Origin: Enterobacter sp. Ag1
Lineage (GTDB): Bacteria; Pseudomonadota; Gammaproteobacteria; Enterobacterales; Enterobacteriaceae
Reading direction: 5' to 3'
Assembly (NCBI GenBank): GCA_000277545.1
Contig: AKXM01000034.1
Coordinates: 124,001-188,000 of the forward strand
Length of the DNA stretch: 64,000 nucleotides
Of this stretch, positions 26,807-35,476 are shown piece by piece (the stretch's first letter is position 1; every line of letters begins with the position of its first letter). Both the position numbers and the translations under genes were made by a program. A model generated the notes under the pieces. The model saw nothing but the letters and a program-made list of their open reading frames with translations, was not told the origin of the DNA and searched no databases.

Positions 26807-28603
26807 TCAAGCGCCAGATTGACGAGCAAGCCAGGCTTTCCAGCCGCCCCATGCGGTAATGTCCGTGGCGCCTTCTGTCGCACACGGTTCACAAATGAAG
26901 CCCTTCACGCTGCGTCCGTCCTGCAGGGTCAACGTGCCGATACCCAGCGGCGCGGGAATTTCAGCGACAAACTCGCCGAAGCGCGCAAGCGGGATATCCC
27001 ACAGCTCAACGGCGATTGACAGCCCTTCGGCGGCACGTACCAGGCCCGGTTTCGGTGGCTGAGTGTTGGCCAGGGCGTAAAGGCGATAGGTTTCTGCCGT
27101 GTGGGTTGCTTCTACGAAAACGGCGTTACGGCCGGTTAGCTGGTGGTTAAGCGGCATCCCGCGCAGATGAGCCCCCACAACAGCGACGCGCACGAAGCTG
27201 CTGGCAGGTGCCATGGTCTGTTGGTCGGGCACTTTCTGGGACGTTGCTCCGGCGGGCAGATCAAGTCGCGCCTGCCACTGCGCACCAAAATGGCTGAGCG
27301 CGGCATCATGCCAGGCGGGTGCGATCAGCGTTATTCCTGCTGGCAGACCATCGGCCCGGAAATCCGCCGGAAGCGCCAGCGCGCTCAGGTCAGCCAGGTT
27401 GGTGAAGTTGGTGTAGGTGCCAAACTGCGAGTTATAGGCCACCGGCTCGTCGCGCATTTCAGCCAGCGTGTGAATCGTCGGCGACGTCGGCACCACAAGG
27501 GCATCAAATGCGGCAAGCTGCCGCTGAATACGGCGGGCAAGCTCGGCGCGGGTATATTCCGCCTGCCAGGCATCGCAGGCCGTGAAGCTCAGCCCGCTGG
27601 CGACGATCCCACGTACGGTAGGATCCATGGCGTCAGGATGTTTTTCGAGGGTCTCTCTCACCGCAACGGTGCGCTCGGCCACCCACGCGCCGTTATACAG
27701 CTGCTCGGCCAGCCGGGTGAAATCGCTGAAATCTATCGCCACCAGCTCCGCGCCCATCGCCATTAACCTGTCCAGCGCCAGCTGAAAGGCCTCGTCGCTG
27801 AGTTTGTCGCCGAAGAAGGTCAGGCGGTCTGGAATGGCAAAGCGCAAACGCGGGCTAAAGCGAGCCGGGGCGGTGTGAGGGTTGCTTCGGGAGTAGGGAT
27901 CGAGCGGATCGTACCCACCTGCTACGTTGGCGACGAGGGCAGCATCCGCCGCCGAGTGGGCGAAGACAGAAACGCAGTCGTTGAGGCGGCAGGCCGGAAC
28001 TACGCCCGTCGTCGATAGCCAGCCTTTGGTCGGTTTTAAGCCAACGATGTTATTGAACCCGGCGGGTACGCGCCCGGAGCCTGCGGTGTCCGTTCCCAGT
28101 GAGAAGCCAACCAAACCGCGCGCCACCACCGATGCGGAGCCTGAACTCGAGCCCCCGCTCACGTAGTCCGGGTTGAAGCTATTCACCACCGCGCCATACG
28201 GCGAGCGGGTGCCAACCAGGCCGGTCGCAAACTGATCGAGGTTAGTTTTGCCCACCACAATGGCTCCGGCGGCGCGAAGGCGTGCAATCACCGTGGCATC
28301 ATCAGCGGGATGATAAGTAAACACCGGGCAGGCGGCGCTGGTTGGCATCCCGGCCACGTCTATATTGTCTTTGACCGCAAACGGCACGCCAAATAAGGGG
28401 AAATCCGCCGGCGTTTTGTCTCCGGCCTTAATGACCTGCAATAAAGCCTTTATTTGCTCATTAATTTGCTGTTCGCTGGCGATATAAATCCACGCATTAT
28501 CCTGGCGTGAAATATTGGCCATTAATTGCTGATAAGCGTCTGACAACCTTTCCGGCTGAGGCTGGTAATCGGCTACCCACTGCGACAATAAAGCGACTGA
28601 CAT
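26807..28603 (-). CDS. atzF: Allophanate hydrolase (AtzF/DUR1,2 amidase part)
   Basis: 598 residues. Amidase-signature domain with the Lys78, cis-Ser152 and Ser176 triad, seen in FAVKDN, GGSSSGSASVVA and TDTAGSGRVP. A C-terminal domain of about 150 residues specific to allophanate hydrolases follows (VAVVGAHLRGMPLNHQL). It splits allophanate to two ammonia and carbon dioxide. First gene of the urea cluster; start at ATG 28603 after a GGTGGGA. The sigma-54 type promoter stands about 40 bases upstream. Confidence 0.94.
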   Translation of the reverse strand: MSVALLSQWVADYQPQPERLSDAYQQLMANISRQDNAWIYIASEQQINEQIKALLQVIKAGDKTPADFPLFGVPFAVKDNIDVAGMPTSAACPVFTYHPADDATVIARLRAAGAIVVGKTNLDQFATGLVGTRSPYGAVVNSFNPDYVSGGSSSGSASVVARGLVGFSLGTDTAGSGRVPAGFNNIVGLKPTKGWLSTTGVVPACRLNDCVSVFAHSAADAALVANVAGGYDPLDPYSRSNPHTAPARFSPRLRFAIPDRLTFFGDKLSDEAFQLALDRLMAMGAELVAIDFSDFTRLAEQLYNGAWVAERTVAVRETLEKHPDAMDPTVRGIVASGLSFTACDAWQAEYTRAELARRIQRQLAAFDALVVPTSPTIHTLAEMRDEPVAYNSQFGTYTNFTNLADLSALALPADFRADGLPAGITLIAPAWHDAALSHFGAQWQARLDLPAGATSQKVPDQQTMAPASSFVRVAVVGAHLRGMPLNHQLTGRNAVFVEATHTAETYRLYALANTQPPKPGLVRAAEGLSIAVELWDIPLARFGEFVAEIPAPLGIGTLTLQDGRSVKGFICEPCATEGATDITAWGGWKAWLARQSGA

Positions 28604-28619
28604 AAGCTGGCATCCCACC

Positions 28620-28629
28620 TGGTATACAA
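28620..28629. promoter_or_regulatory. GntR/FadR-type operator before atzF
   Basis: TGGTATACAA, close to the palindrome T-T/G-GTATAC-A/C-A recognised by FadR-subfamily regulators. It lies between the predicted transcription start and the atzF ATG, a good place for repression. Confidence 0.5.
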
Positions 28630-28643
28630 GATGGAATAGATAA

Positions 28644-28659
28644 AGCAATTACGATGCCA
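28644..28659 (-). promoter_or_regulatory. Sigma-54 type promoter of the urea cluster
   Basis: Read on the minus strand it is TGGCATCGTAATTGCT: GG at -24 and GC at -12 with the invariant 10-base spacing, matching TGGCACG-N4-TTGCW at all but two positions. A transcript would begin near 28633. An IHF-like site (28679-28691) and an NtrC-like box (28723-28739) lie upstream. Confidence 0.65.
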
Positions 28660-28678
28660 GATTATATTACTTGTTTAT

Positions 28679-28691
28679 TATCAATGGCTTT
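28679..28691. promoter_or_regulatory. IHF-like site upstream of the sigma-54 promoter
   Basis: TATCAATGGCTTT matches WATCAA-N4-TTR at all fixed positions but the last, in an AT-rich tract. It lies between the NtrC-like box and the -24/-12 element, where IHF bends DNA at such promoters. Confidence 0.45.
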
Positions 28692-28722
28692 ATATTAATA
28701 GATAAGATTTTATTATATTTAA

Positions 28723-28739
28723 AGCACCGCGACGGGGCG
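28723..28739. promoter_or_regulatory. NtrC-like enhancer box
   Basis: AGCACC, five bases, GGGGCG compares with the NtrC consensus TGCACC-N5-GGTGCA (nine of twelve). It lies about 98 bases before the predicted start. A weaker second site may lie near 28737-28754. Confidence 0.4.
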
Positions 28740-28812
28740 TTATTTTAGTGCGGGTGAATATTTAGAGGGATATATCTGGCGACGAAAGTAATATCCTCGC
28801 CGCCAGATAAGG

Positions 28813-29685
28813 TTATTTCCCGCTGCGGCGTGCGGAAACGGTGGCTAATGCCGCCCAGTCAAGATGTTCATCGCCGTGGGCCAGCGCATCGAGGTAGTTA
28901 TCCCGCAACACGCCCGCAAAACCCATTGGCACATTTTTATTTTCCGCCGCCTGCTGCGCCAGGCGCACGTCTTTCAGCCCCAGCTTCATGGTAAACCCGG
29001 CCGGGCTGTAGCGTGATTCGGCGATCATCGCGCCATAGTTTTTATACGCTGGTGCGGCAAACAGCGTGCTGGTCAGCATACCGAGGAAATCCCCGGCGGC
29101 CACATCATAGGCCCCCACCAACGCAGAAGATTCCCCCATCGCTTCGATGGCGCTGGCGAGCATAAAGTTAGCCGCCAGCTTCACCGCCGCAGCCTGCTCT
29201 GGCCTGTCGCCAAAGCGCCAGGTTTTTTGCCCCAGCACATCGAAGATCGGCTGCACGCCGTCCAGCAGCTCCGCTGGCCCGGCGGTAAGAATATTGAGAT
29301 TGCCTGCGGCGGCAACGTCCACACGCCCCAGTACCGGCGCGGCAATATACCGATGCCCGGTTGCGCTGGCTTTTTCCGCCATCTCATTGGTAAACGCGAC
29401 GGAAACCGTGGCCATGTTGATCCAGATTGAGCCCTGCGGCAGTGCTTCCAGCGCGCCCTGCTCAATTACCACGCGGCGGCTGGTGTCGTCGTCGGCCAGC
29501 ATAGTGATCAACACTTCGCTGTCGGTGAAAGCGGCTGGCGTGGCGTGTATCGTCGCCCCTTTCGCTTTTATGGCTTCAGCCGGTGCCGGAGAGCGGTTCC
29601 AGACGGCAACCTGATGCCCGGCTTTCAGTAGGTTTTCGGCCATTGGCTGGCCCATACCGCCCAGCCCGATAAATCCAATACGCAT
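28813..29685 (-). CDS. Beta-hydroxyacid dehydrogenase family protein
   Basis: 290 residues. Rossmann start MRIGFIGLGGMGQPMAENLLKAGH, then the AAPVLGRVDVAAAGNL substrate loop (usually G.P.SGG..GA) and the catalytic lysine region AAAVKLAANFMLAS. This is the 3-hydroxyisobutyrate dehydrogenase/GlxR-like family of NAD(P)-dependent oxidoreductases; the substrate is unknown. The divergent substrate loop suggests a specificity unlike tartronate-semialdehyde reductase. It follows ydcY after 12 bases and is probably co-transcribed. Confidence 0.85.
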   Translation of the reverse strand: MRIGFIGLGGMGQPMAENLLKAGHQVAVWNRSPAPAEAIKAKGATIHATPAAFTDSEVLITMLADDDTSRRVVIEQGALEALPQGSIWINMATVSVAFTNEMAEKASATGHRYIAAPVLGRVDVAAAGNLNILTAGPAELLDGVQPIFDVLGQKTWRFGDRPEQAAAVKLAANFMLASAIEAMGESSALVGAYDVAAGDFLGMLTSTLFAAPAYKNYGAMIAESRYSPAGFTMKLGLKDVRLAQQAAENKNVPMGFAGVLRDNYLDALAHGDEHLDWAALATVSARRSGK

Positions 29686-29697
29686 AATAACTCCCGG

Positions 29698-29931
29698 CTA
29701 GAGAATGGTGCCGCTGCGGGTCAACTGCTCGCGGCGTTCTTCGGCTTCTTCTGTGTGGTGATTGCCTTTGTGGGCAATGGCGATACGCAGCCGCTGCTGC
29801 TGGGCGTAGCGGTCTTCCCGCGTGAGCGCTGCGTCGTCGCTGAGTTCAATCAGTAGTTCGTTCATCGGAATGATGATGTCTTTGGCAATGGCGTCGTCTA
29901 CGCGGCTGATAACGTCTGCGAGATGGGTCAT
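29698..29931 (-). CDS. ydcY: DUF2526 protein YdcY
   Basis: 77 residues, the same length as E. coli YdcY and close to it throughout (MNELLIELSDDAALTREDRYAQQQRLR; C-terminus EQLTRSGTIL). It is a small soluble charged helical protein of unknown function. In E. coli it lies near ydcZ; here it pairs with the dehydrogenase downstream. A palindromic repeat separates it from the DppA-like gene upstream. Confidence 0.9.
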   Translation of the reverse strand: MTHLADVISRVDDAIAKDIIIPMNELLIELSDDAALTREDRYAQQQRLRIAIAHKGNHHTEEAEERREQLTRSGTIL

Positions 29932-29953
29932 GGCATGTTCCTTATCATGTGTT

Positions 29954-30051
29954 GCCCCTCACCCTAACCCTCTCCCCAGCGGGGAGAGGGGATAAAAACA
30001 CTGACGTCCGCATTCCCCCCTCCCTTCCAGGGAGAGGGCCGGGGTGAGGGT
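29954..30051. repeat. Palindromic intergenic repeat, copy 3
   Basis: Left arm CCCCTCACCCTAACCCTCTC with hairpin CTCCCCAGCGGGGAG; right arm GAGAGGGCCGGGGTGAGGG. It sits after the DppA-like gene. Confidence 0.85.
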
Positions 30052-30060
30052 TAATAAAAT

Positions 30061-31659
30061 TTAATCCAGCTTCGCTTTGGAGAAATCACTCCCGGCGAGG
30101 CTAACGGTATAACCGCTCACGTTGCTGCGGGTCGCGTAGAAGGTTTTACCGTTCGCCAGCGCGATCCACGGCGCCTGCTGATAGTAAATTTCCTGCGCCT
30201 GGACGTAGAGCTTCGCGCGGGCGACCGGGTCGCTGGTCAGCTTCGCTTTCTGTACCAGTGAATCGTAGCTTTTGTCACACCAGCGGGCGACGTTCGAGCC
30301 GTTGGCAACGCTGCCGCAGCCCAGCAGGGTATCGGCAAAGTTATCCGGGTCGCCGTTGTCGGACATCCAGCCAAACAGCGCCGAGGAGTGTTCCCCTTTC
30401 CGCATCCCGGACAGGTATTCGCCCCATTCGAAGGTGACTATTTTGGCTTTCACGCCCACTTTCGCCCAGTCACTCTGGATCATCTCCGCAATTCGCCGCG
30501 AGTTCGGGTTGTACGGCCGCTGCACTGGCATAGACCATAGATCGGTATCAAAGCCCTTCTCCAGCCCGGCCTGCTTCAGCAAGGCTTTGGCTTTTTCTGG
30601 GTCGTACCCGTAGTCTTTCAGATCCTTGTCGTAGCCCAGCATGGTTGGCGGGATCGGCGATTTAGCTACCGAGCCGGATCCCATAAAGATGGCGTTGACG
30701 ATGGCTTTTTTGTCCACCGCATAGTTCAGCGCCTGGCGCACCAGCGCGTTATCGAACGGCTTCTTGCTGGTGTTGAACGCCAGGTAACCGACGTTCAGGC
30801 CATCAATGCTGTGCAGCGCCAGGTTTTTGTCCGCTTTAATGGCGTCGAACTGTACCGGGCTTGGTGCAGGGATAATCTGGCATTCATTTTTCTGCAGCTT
30901 CGCCAGCCGGGTTTGTACGTTCGGGGTGATGGAGAAGATCAGGTGTTTGGTCGGGACTTCGCCTTTCCAGTAATTCGGGTTGGCGACGTAGCGAATCACG
31001 GAATCCACTTTGTAGTCCTGCAGCGCGTAAGGCCCGGTGCCAATCGGATTGTTGTCCACCCGCTCCGGCGTACCGGCTTTCAGCATCGCATCCGCGTACT
31101 CCGCAGACAAAATAGAGGCAAAGTCCATGCCCCAGTCGGCGAGAAACGCCGCATTCGGCTCGCTCAGGGTAAACTGGACGTGATAGTCATCCAGCTTTTT
31201 AACGTCCACGATGAGCTTGTCGAGGCCGACGTCGTTGAAGTATTCGTAGTTCGCCTGCGACACCTTATGATACGGGTTATTGGCGTCTTTCTGGCGCATG
31301 ACCGAGAACACCACGTCGTCGGCGTTGAAGTCGCGCGTTGGCTTAAAGAATTTGTTGCTGTTGAACTTCACGCCCTTGCGCAGGGTGAAGGTATAGGTTT
31401 TACCGTCGGGACTGATTTTCCATTCCGTCGCCAGCGACGGCACCGGCGTGTTGTCGGTCAGGCTGAAATCAATCAGGCGGTTGTAGAGGGTTTGCGAGCT
31501 GGCAACAAAGCTTGGGCCAGAGCTGGCAATTTGCGGGTTAAAGGATTCAGGAGAGGCTTCGGAGCAGTAAACCAGCGTGCTGTTGGCTGCCGCCATCGCG
31601 CTTCCTGCCGGGAGGAGCGCACTCAGCAGCAGGCCGAGCAGTGTTTTCCCTTTAGACAT
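30061..31659 (-). CDS. DppA-like periplasmic peptide-binding protein, orphan
   Basis: 532 residues with a signal peptide ending near SAMAAANS. The mature part follows E. coli DppA (TLVYCSEASPESFNPQ, DFASILSAEYADAMLKAGTP, LWSMPVQRPYNPN.RR.AEMIQ.DWAKVGV), including two cysteines, but differs at many sites, so it is a paralogue rather than DppA. It would bind dipeptides or haem-like ligands in the periplasm. No permease or ATPase gene is nearby; it probably feeds the Dpp permease encoded elsewhere. Confidence 0.88.
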   Translation of the reverse strand: MSKGKTLLGLLLSALLPAGSAMAAANSTLVYCSEASPESFNPQIASSGPSFVASSQTLYNRLIDFSLTDNTPVPSLATEWKISPDGKTYTFTLRKGVKFNSNKFFKPTRDFNADDVVFSVMRQKDANNPYHKVSQANYEYFNDVGLDKLIVDVKKLDDYHVQFTLSEPNAAFLADWGMDFASILSAEYADAMLKAGTPERVDNNPIGTGPYALQDYKVDSVIRYVANPNYWKGEVPTKHLIFSITPNVQTRLAKLQKNECQIIPAPSPVQFDAIKADKNLALHSIDGLNVGYLAFNTSKKPFDNALVRQALNYAVDKKAIVNAIFMGSGSVAKSPIPPTMLGYDKDLKDYGYDPEKAKALLKQAGLEKGFDTDLWSMPVQRPYNPNSRRIAEMIQSDWAKVGVKAKIVTFEWGEYLSGMRKGEHSSALFGWMSDNGDPDNFADTLLGCGSVANGSNVARWCDKSYDSLVQKAKLTSDPVARAKLYVQAQEIYYQQAPWIALANGKTFYATRSNVSGYTVSLAGSDFSKAKLD

Positions 31660-31794
31660 AGTGTTTGCCTTTTATTTGCTTGCCAAATGGTTGAGCTACT
31701 TATTATTTCTCACAGTAATAACAGCACAGCCCTTAGCGACAAGCAAATGACAAACCCTTCCTTTCTATACAATTGTGGCGGTTAAGGCGGGCGT

Positions 31795-32514
31795 TCAGAC
31801 CGAAGGCAAAACAAAACGCTGCAAAATTGCTCTGGCCCCGGGCGTAGCGCTGACATCGTTCGACAATGTCTGTTTATTTTCTTGCCGTAACGATGCCTGC
31901 TCGCTGCGGCTGGCGAGAATTTTGTTCATCACCGTGGCGGTGAATTCCGGGTGAAACTGCACCGACAGCGCATTGGGCGTGTAGCGGATGATTTGGTGAG
32001 GATCGTGGGCCGACGACGCAAGACAAACGGCCCCGGGCGGCAGCGCCAGGACGCTCTGCGCATGGCTTAAAAAGACCGGGAACGACTCAGGCAGATGACT
32101 CAGCGCCGGATCGTCTCGCCCTGCCTCTGTCAGTGCCACCGGCAGTTGCCCGACCTCACTGCCCTGCGGGTGATAATCCACTGTCCCGCCGAGCGCGTAA
32201 GCCATCAATTGATGCCCGTAGCACACGCCAAATAGCGGCGTACCGGCGGCAACAACGGTTTTAACCCATTCCGCCGTGCGCTCGCTCCACGCTTCATGCT
32301 CCGTCACCATCGACCATGAACCCGAAATCACCGCCGCCTGAAAGCTTTTTGGCGCGGGCAAAGGCTCGCCCAGAAACGGCCTGACGATGTTAAGTTCGAC
32401 ATCCGGATGCTTTAGCGCCTGCGCAAACCAGGCCGGCTGATCCCCTACGGCTTGCTGAATTTCCTCGGGGGGCCGCCCCATTTGCACCACCAAAACCAGC
32501 AATCTTTGACTCAT
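31795..32514 (-). CDS. Class I glutamine amidotransferase (GuaA-like GATase1)
   Basis: 239 residues. The nucleophile elbow is FGVCYGHQLMA (catalytic Cys), and the His/Glu pair is in VQFHPEFT. It resembles stand-alone GATase1 proteins such as YfeJ/GuaA-like, and it may remove the side-chain amide of glutamine or hydrolyse gamma-glutamyl compounds. The start at 32514 has GAGG eight bases upstream. The preceding MFS gene is on the same strand after about 90 bases. Confidence 0.8.
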   Translation of the reverse strand: MSQRLLVLVVQMGRPPEEIQQAVGDQPAWFAQALKHPDVELNIVRPFLGEPLPAPKSFQAAVISGSWSMVTEHEAWSERTAEWVKTVVAAGTPLFGVCYGHQLMAYALGGTVDYHPQGSEVGQLPVALTEAGRDDPALSHLPESFPVFLSHAQSVLALPPGAVCLASSAHDPHQIIRYTPNALSVQFHPEFTATVMNKILASRSEQASLRQENKQTLSNDVSATPGARAILQRFVLPSV

Positions 32515-32603
32515 ATTTCGGACCTCTGCAGCCATATAATGGCTTCAGAATTAGCACAGGCAACCCGGCTTGTCTCAGATAAAAAAGCGATAACGTAGAA
32601 GCT

Positions 32604-33803
32604 TTAGCCCACAGCCTTCACGCCCTGCCCGGCAAAATCACGCCACAGGCAGGTCAGCACCGCAATGACCATCAGCGCCAGAGAAAGCAGCGAAATCGTA
32701 GTAAAGCCGTGCTCGGTATAAAGCGGCCCGTAGCTACTGCTGCCGGCAAACACAGCCAGGTAAGTCACGGCGCTGTTCAATCCCATCAATGTGCCGCGCC
32801 TGGCCGGGTCGATGGCCGTCAGTCGCTGAATCAGTAAGTTCACCCCCAGGTGGTTCACCAGGCCAAGCACAAACAGCAGGCAGATAACCCCCACCAGCGA
32901 ACCACCGAGCATCGCCAGGCCCAGGTAAACAAAGGCTGCCACCAAAAGCACCATCGGCATCAGGCGTTTAGGGCCAAACCGATCCACCATCCCGCTGAGC
33001 AAAGCGGCACAGCCGAATCCCGCCCCATAGGCAATCGCCACCCCGCCGTTGGCCGTCACCGGCAGGCCGAGATCCTGATGAAGATGGTCGCCCAAATAAG
33101 CATAAATCCCGTAAAACGCCGTCATAAACGCCCCGCACACCACCAGCAACGACTTGATGCCTGGCAGCCCCAGGGCAGACAGCGGTGAAGGCGCAATCCC
33201 CGCCGCCGGGCGATCCTGCATGTTCAACCTGACGAGCGCGATCAGCGCCAGGGCCGCCAGACAGCTCACGGACACATACACCGCGCGCCAGCTGAACAAC
33301 TCGGTCAGCACCACGGAAAACGACACGCCGGCGATCATGCTCAGCGTCCAGCCGGTCAGCACCTTGCCGATGGTCCGGCTTTCACGCCCCGGCTCCGCAA
33401 TGGCGGCCGCGCTGGCGTAAATCGCGGGCAGCGCGATACCGGAAGCCATCCCGGCAATCAGCTGAGCAGCAATAAATACCGCCACGGAAGGCGAAGCCGC
33501 GCAAAGCAGCAGCGCCGCGCCCAGCAGCAGCATGGTGAATTTGAGCATCCGCGCCGAGCCGACTAAGTCGATCAAACGAGCCAGAAAAAGTGCACTCGCC
33601 GCCGTGCCCAGGCCAAAAGCCGCCGCGGCCATCATCACCGTCGGCACTCCCGCGCCTATAGACGATGCCACTGCCGGCGCAATAGGCCCCAGCACCATTG
33701 AGTTGGCACCGATAACGCCGACGCAGCCGGTCAGCACATACACGGCTTTGGCGGGAGACAGAGACGGCTCTGGATGAAGTTCCAGACACTGGCTATTTTT
33801 CAT
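32604..33803 (-). CDS. MFS transporter
   Basis: 399 residues, twelve hydrophobic helices, DHA1-type arrangement with an R-L-I-D-L-V-G-S loop after helix 2 (compare G-x-L-a-D-r-x-G). It probably exports a drug or amino-acid-like compound by proton antiport. The start follows AGGAAG. It is divergent from an AsnC-family regulator, which probably controls it; a dyad lies between them. Confidence 0.85.
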   Translation of the reverse strand: MKNSQCLELHPEPSLSPAKAVYVLTGCVGVIGANSMVLGPIAPAVASSIGAGVPTVMMAAAAFGLGTAASALFLARLIDLVGSARMLKFTMLLLGAALLLCAASPSVAVFIAAQLIAGMASGIALPAIYASAAAIAEPGRESRTIGKVLTGWTLSMIAGVSFSVVLTELFSWRAVYVSVSCLAALALIALVRLNMQDRPAAGIAPSPLSALGLPGIKSLLVVCGAFMTAFYGIYAYLGDHLHQDLGLPVTANGGVAIAYGAGFGCAALLSGMVDRFGPKRLMPMVLLVAAFVYLGLAMLGGSLVGVICLLFVLGLVNHLGVNLLIQRLTAIDPARRGTLMGLNSAVTYLAVFAGSSSYGPLYTEHGFTTISLLSLALMVIAVLTCLWRDFAGQGVKAVG

Positions 33804-33835
33804 TTTTCTTCCTGACAAGGATTAAACTTGACTTA

Positions 33836-33865
33836 CATTCGATAAAAACCAATTTTATCCGAATG
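33836..33865. promoter_or_regulatory. Dyad between the MFS and AsnC-type genes
   Basis: CATTCGATAAAA on the left and TTTTATCCGAATG on the right are inverted copies with one extra base. The spacer is five bases. It is a probable operator for the AsnC-type regulator. Confidence 0.5.
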
Positions 33866-33893
33866 AAATTCAGCGTCATTACTCAGGGGCAAT

Positions 33894-34412
33894 ATGAAAA
33901 AAGAAACAGACAGTATTAAGCAGAACGGTGCGGCAGAGCGAACTCTCGATGCCGCCGACCGAAGAATATTAGGCGCGCTGGTGGAGGACGCGACCATCAG
34001 CTACGCCGAACTCGGCGAAAAGGTCGCGCTTTCCGCCCCGGCGGTACACGAAAGAGTCAAACGCCTGAAGCGCTCCGGGGTGATCCAGCAGACGGCGGCC
34101 TTGCTCGACCCAAAGGCCATCAGCAAATCCCTGCTGGCCTTCGTGCACATTGATACCAAAGGCTGGGGAAAAACGCCGGATCTGCTGCGAATTTCCGCCT
34201 ACCCGGAAGTGGAAGAGATCCATTCCGTCGCCGGGGACACGTCCATGTTGTTGAAGGTCCGCACCGAGGATTCAAGGGCGCTTGAGGCCCTGCTGGCGCA
34301 TCTGTATGAGATCAACGGCGTGGTGGCGACCAGGACGTATATCGTGTTGTCCACCTATTTTGAGCGCCCTGTCCAGCCGGGCATTACCCGCGACTGGCCG
34401 GAACAGGACTAA
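33894..34412 (+). CDS. Lrp/AsnC-family regulator
   Basis: 172 residues. N-terminal HTH (LDAADRRILGALVEDATISYAELGEKVALSAPAVHERVKRLKRSGVI) and a C-terminal RAM effector domain (EVEEIHSVAGDTSMLLKVRTEDSRALEALL). About 15 additional residues precede the HTH. Such proteins form octamers that sense amino acids; this one probably controls the divergent MFS gene. GGGGCAA stands just before the ATG. Confidence 0.87.
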   Translation: MKKETDSIKQNGAAERTLDAADRRILGALVEDATISYAELGEKVALSAPAVHERVKRLKRSGVIQQTAALLDPKAISKSLLAFVHIDTKGWGKTPDLLRISAYPEVEEIHSVAGDTSMLLKVRTEDSRALEALLAHLYEINGVVATRTYIVLSTYFERPVQPGITRDWPEQD

Positions 34413-34414
34413 CG

Positions 34415-35476
34415 TCATTTCACGATATAGCGCGTTGAGGCAAAGTTATTCAGTATCTTATGGATAATAAAGGTCACGGCCAGGGTGCCGACAATCGCCA
34501 CCGACACCGATGAAATACGGTACAGCGCGCTAAAAACGATATCCTGATTAGGGTGCATGTATTGCCCGAACATCAGCGCCAGCGTGGTCAGAATAGAAAA
34601 GCCCACGCCCGGCCCGACCTTCTCAAACACGTGAATTCGCGCGGCCAGCAGCAGGCCGAGGCTAATCAGCGGCATCAGCAGGATCAGGTGACGACTGAAA
34701 TCATAGATCACCAGCTGCACCAGAATCGCGTAAAGACATCCGGCAATCACCCCGACAATGCGCCACCAGGACGAAAGGATCGCCCCGCGAAAATGCATGG
34801 GGAACAGGGCAAAAATGCCCGCCATCAGCGCGGCCAGGGAGTCATTCAGCGTATAGACCTGGAACACGGTGAATAAGAGAGTCGCCGTTAAAGAGGCGAG
34901 CAGTGTTTCATGCATCACCCGTGGCCCGTCCTTTTGAATCGCAGGCGGCGGCTTGCACGGCTCTACGTCCGGCAGCAAATAACAGCTAAGCGCCGACAAC
35001 CCCACCGCCAAAAGGCTGCCAATGATGTTAGAAAACATCAGGTCGCTCATGTCGGTGGTCGGGTAGCTCAGGAAATTAGCCATCACGCTTAAACAGACCA
35101 CGCCCATCGAGCCAAACAGAAAGAGCGGCCCCCGGCTCATCAGGTAGAAGCGGGTCATGTACATCAGGAACACAATCAGCGTCATTGGCAGCGGGTAATT
35201 CGCCAGCACCGCAAACAGCAGCGTCATTTCCACACAGTTCAGCAGCGCGTTAGCGATCATCTGCCGGGCAATATGGCCGTTAAAAATGGGCACCAGCCCG
35301 GTGAGCATGATGGGGTAAACCACGTAGAACACCCCGTACTGCGTGTTAACCCAGCTGTAGACAAACATCCCCACGCAACCCGCCATGACGATGCGCAGCA
35401 TATGGCGGAAATCATTGCCGCTGAACGGCGTCGGTGCATTGCGCTTCAGCGGGCCAAGAATAAATTTAATAAACAT
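34415..35476 (-). CDS. DUF2955 / FUSC-like inner membrane efflux protein
   Basis: 353 residues with about ten hydrophobic helices in two halves, resembling DUF2955/FUSC-type transport proteins paired with HlyD partners. The start overlaps the end of the HlyD gene by 11 bases, so they are translated together. It should form the membrane pore of a small-molecule or weak-acid efflux system, as AaeB does with AaeA. It converges with the AsnC-type gene after two bases. Confidence 0.8.
   Translation of the reverse strand: MFIKFILGPLKRNAPTPFSGNDFRHMLRIVMAGCVGMFVYSWVNTQYGVFYVVYPIMLTGLVPIFNGHIARQMIANALLNCVEMTLLFAVLANYPLPMTLIVFLMYMTRFYLMSRGPLFLFGSMGVVCLSVMANFLSYPTTDMSDLMFSNIIGSLLAVGLSALSCYLLPDVEPCKPPPAIQKDGPRVMHETLLASLTATLLFTVFQVYTLNDSLAALMAGIFALFPMHFRGAILSSWWRIVGVIAGCLYAILVQLVIYDFSRHLILLMPLISLGLLLAARIHVFEKVGPGVGFSILTTLALMFGQYMHPNQDIVFSALYRISSVSVAIVGTLAVTFIIHKILNNFASTRYIVK

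Noticed and set aside
28644..28690. A TATAAT hexamer (28661-28666, minus strand) as a sigma-70 promoter for atzF
   Set aside because: No -35 hexamer at acceptable spacing was found (the nearest, TTGATA, is only 12 bases away), whereas the sigma-54 element fits with correct spacing.
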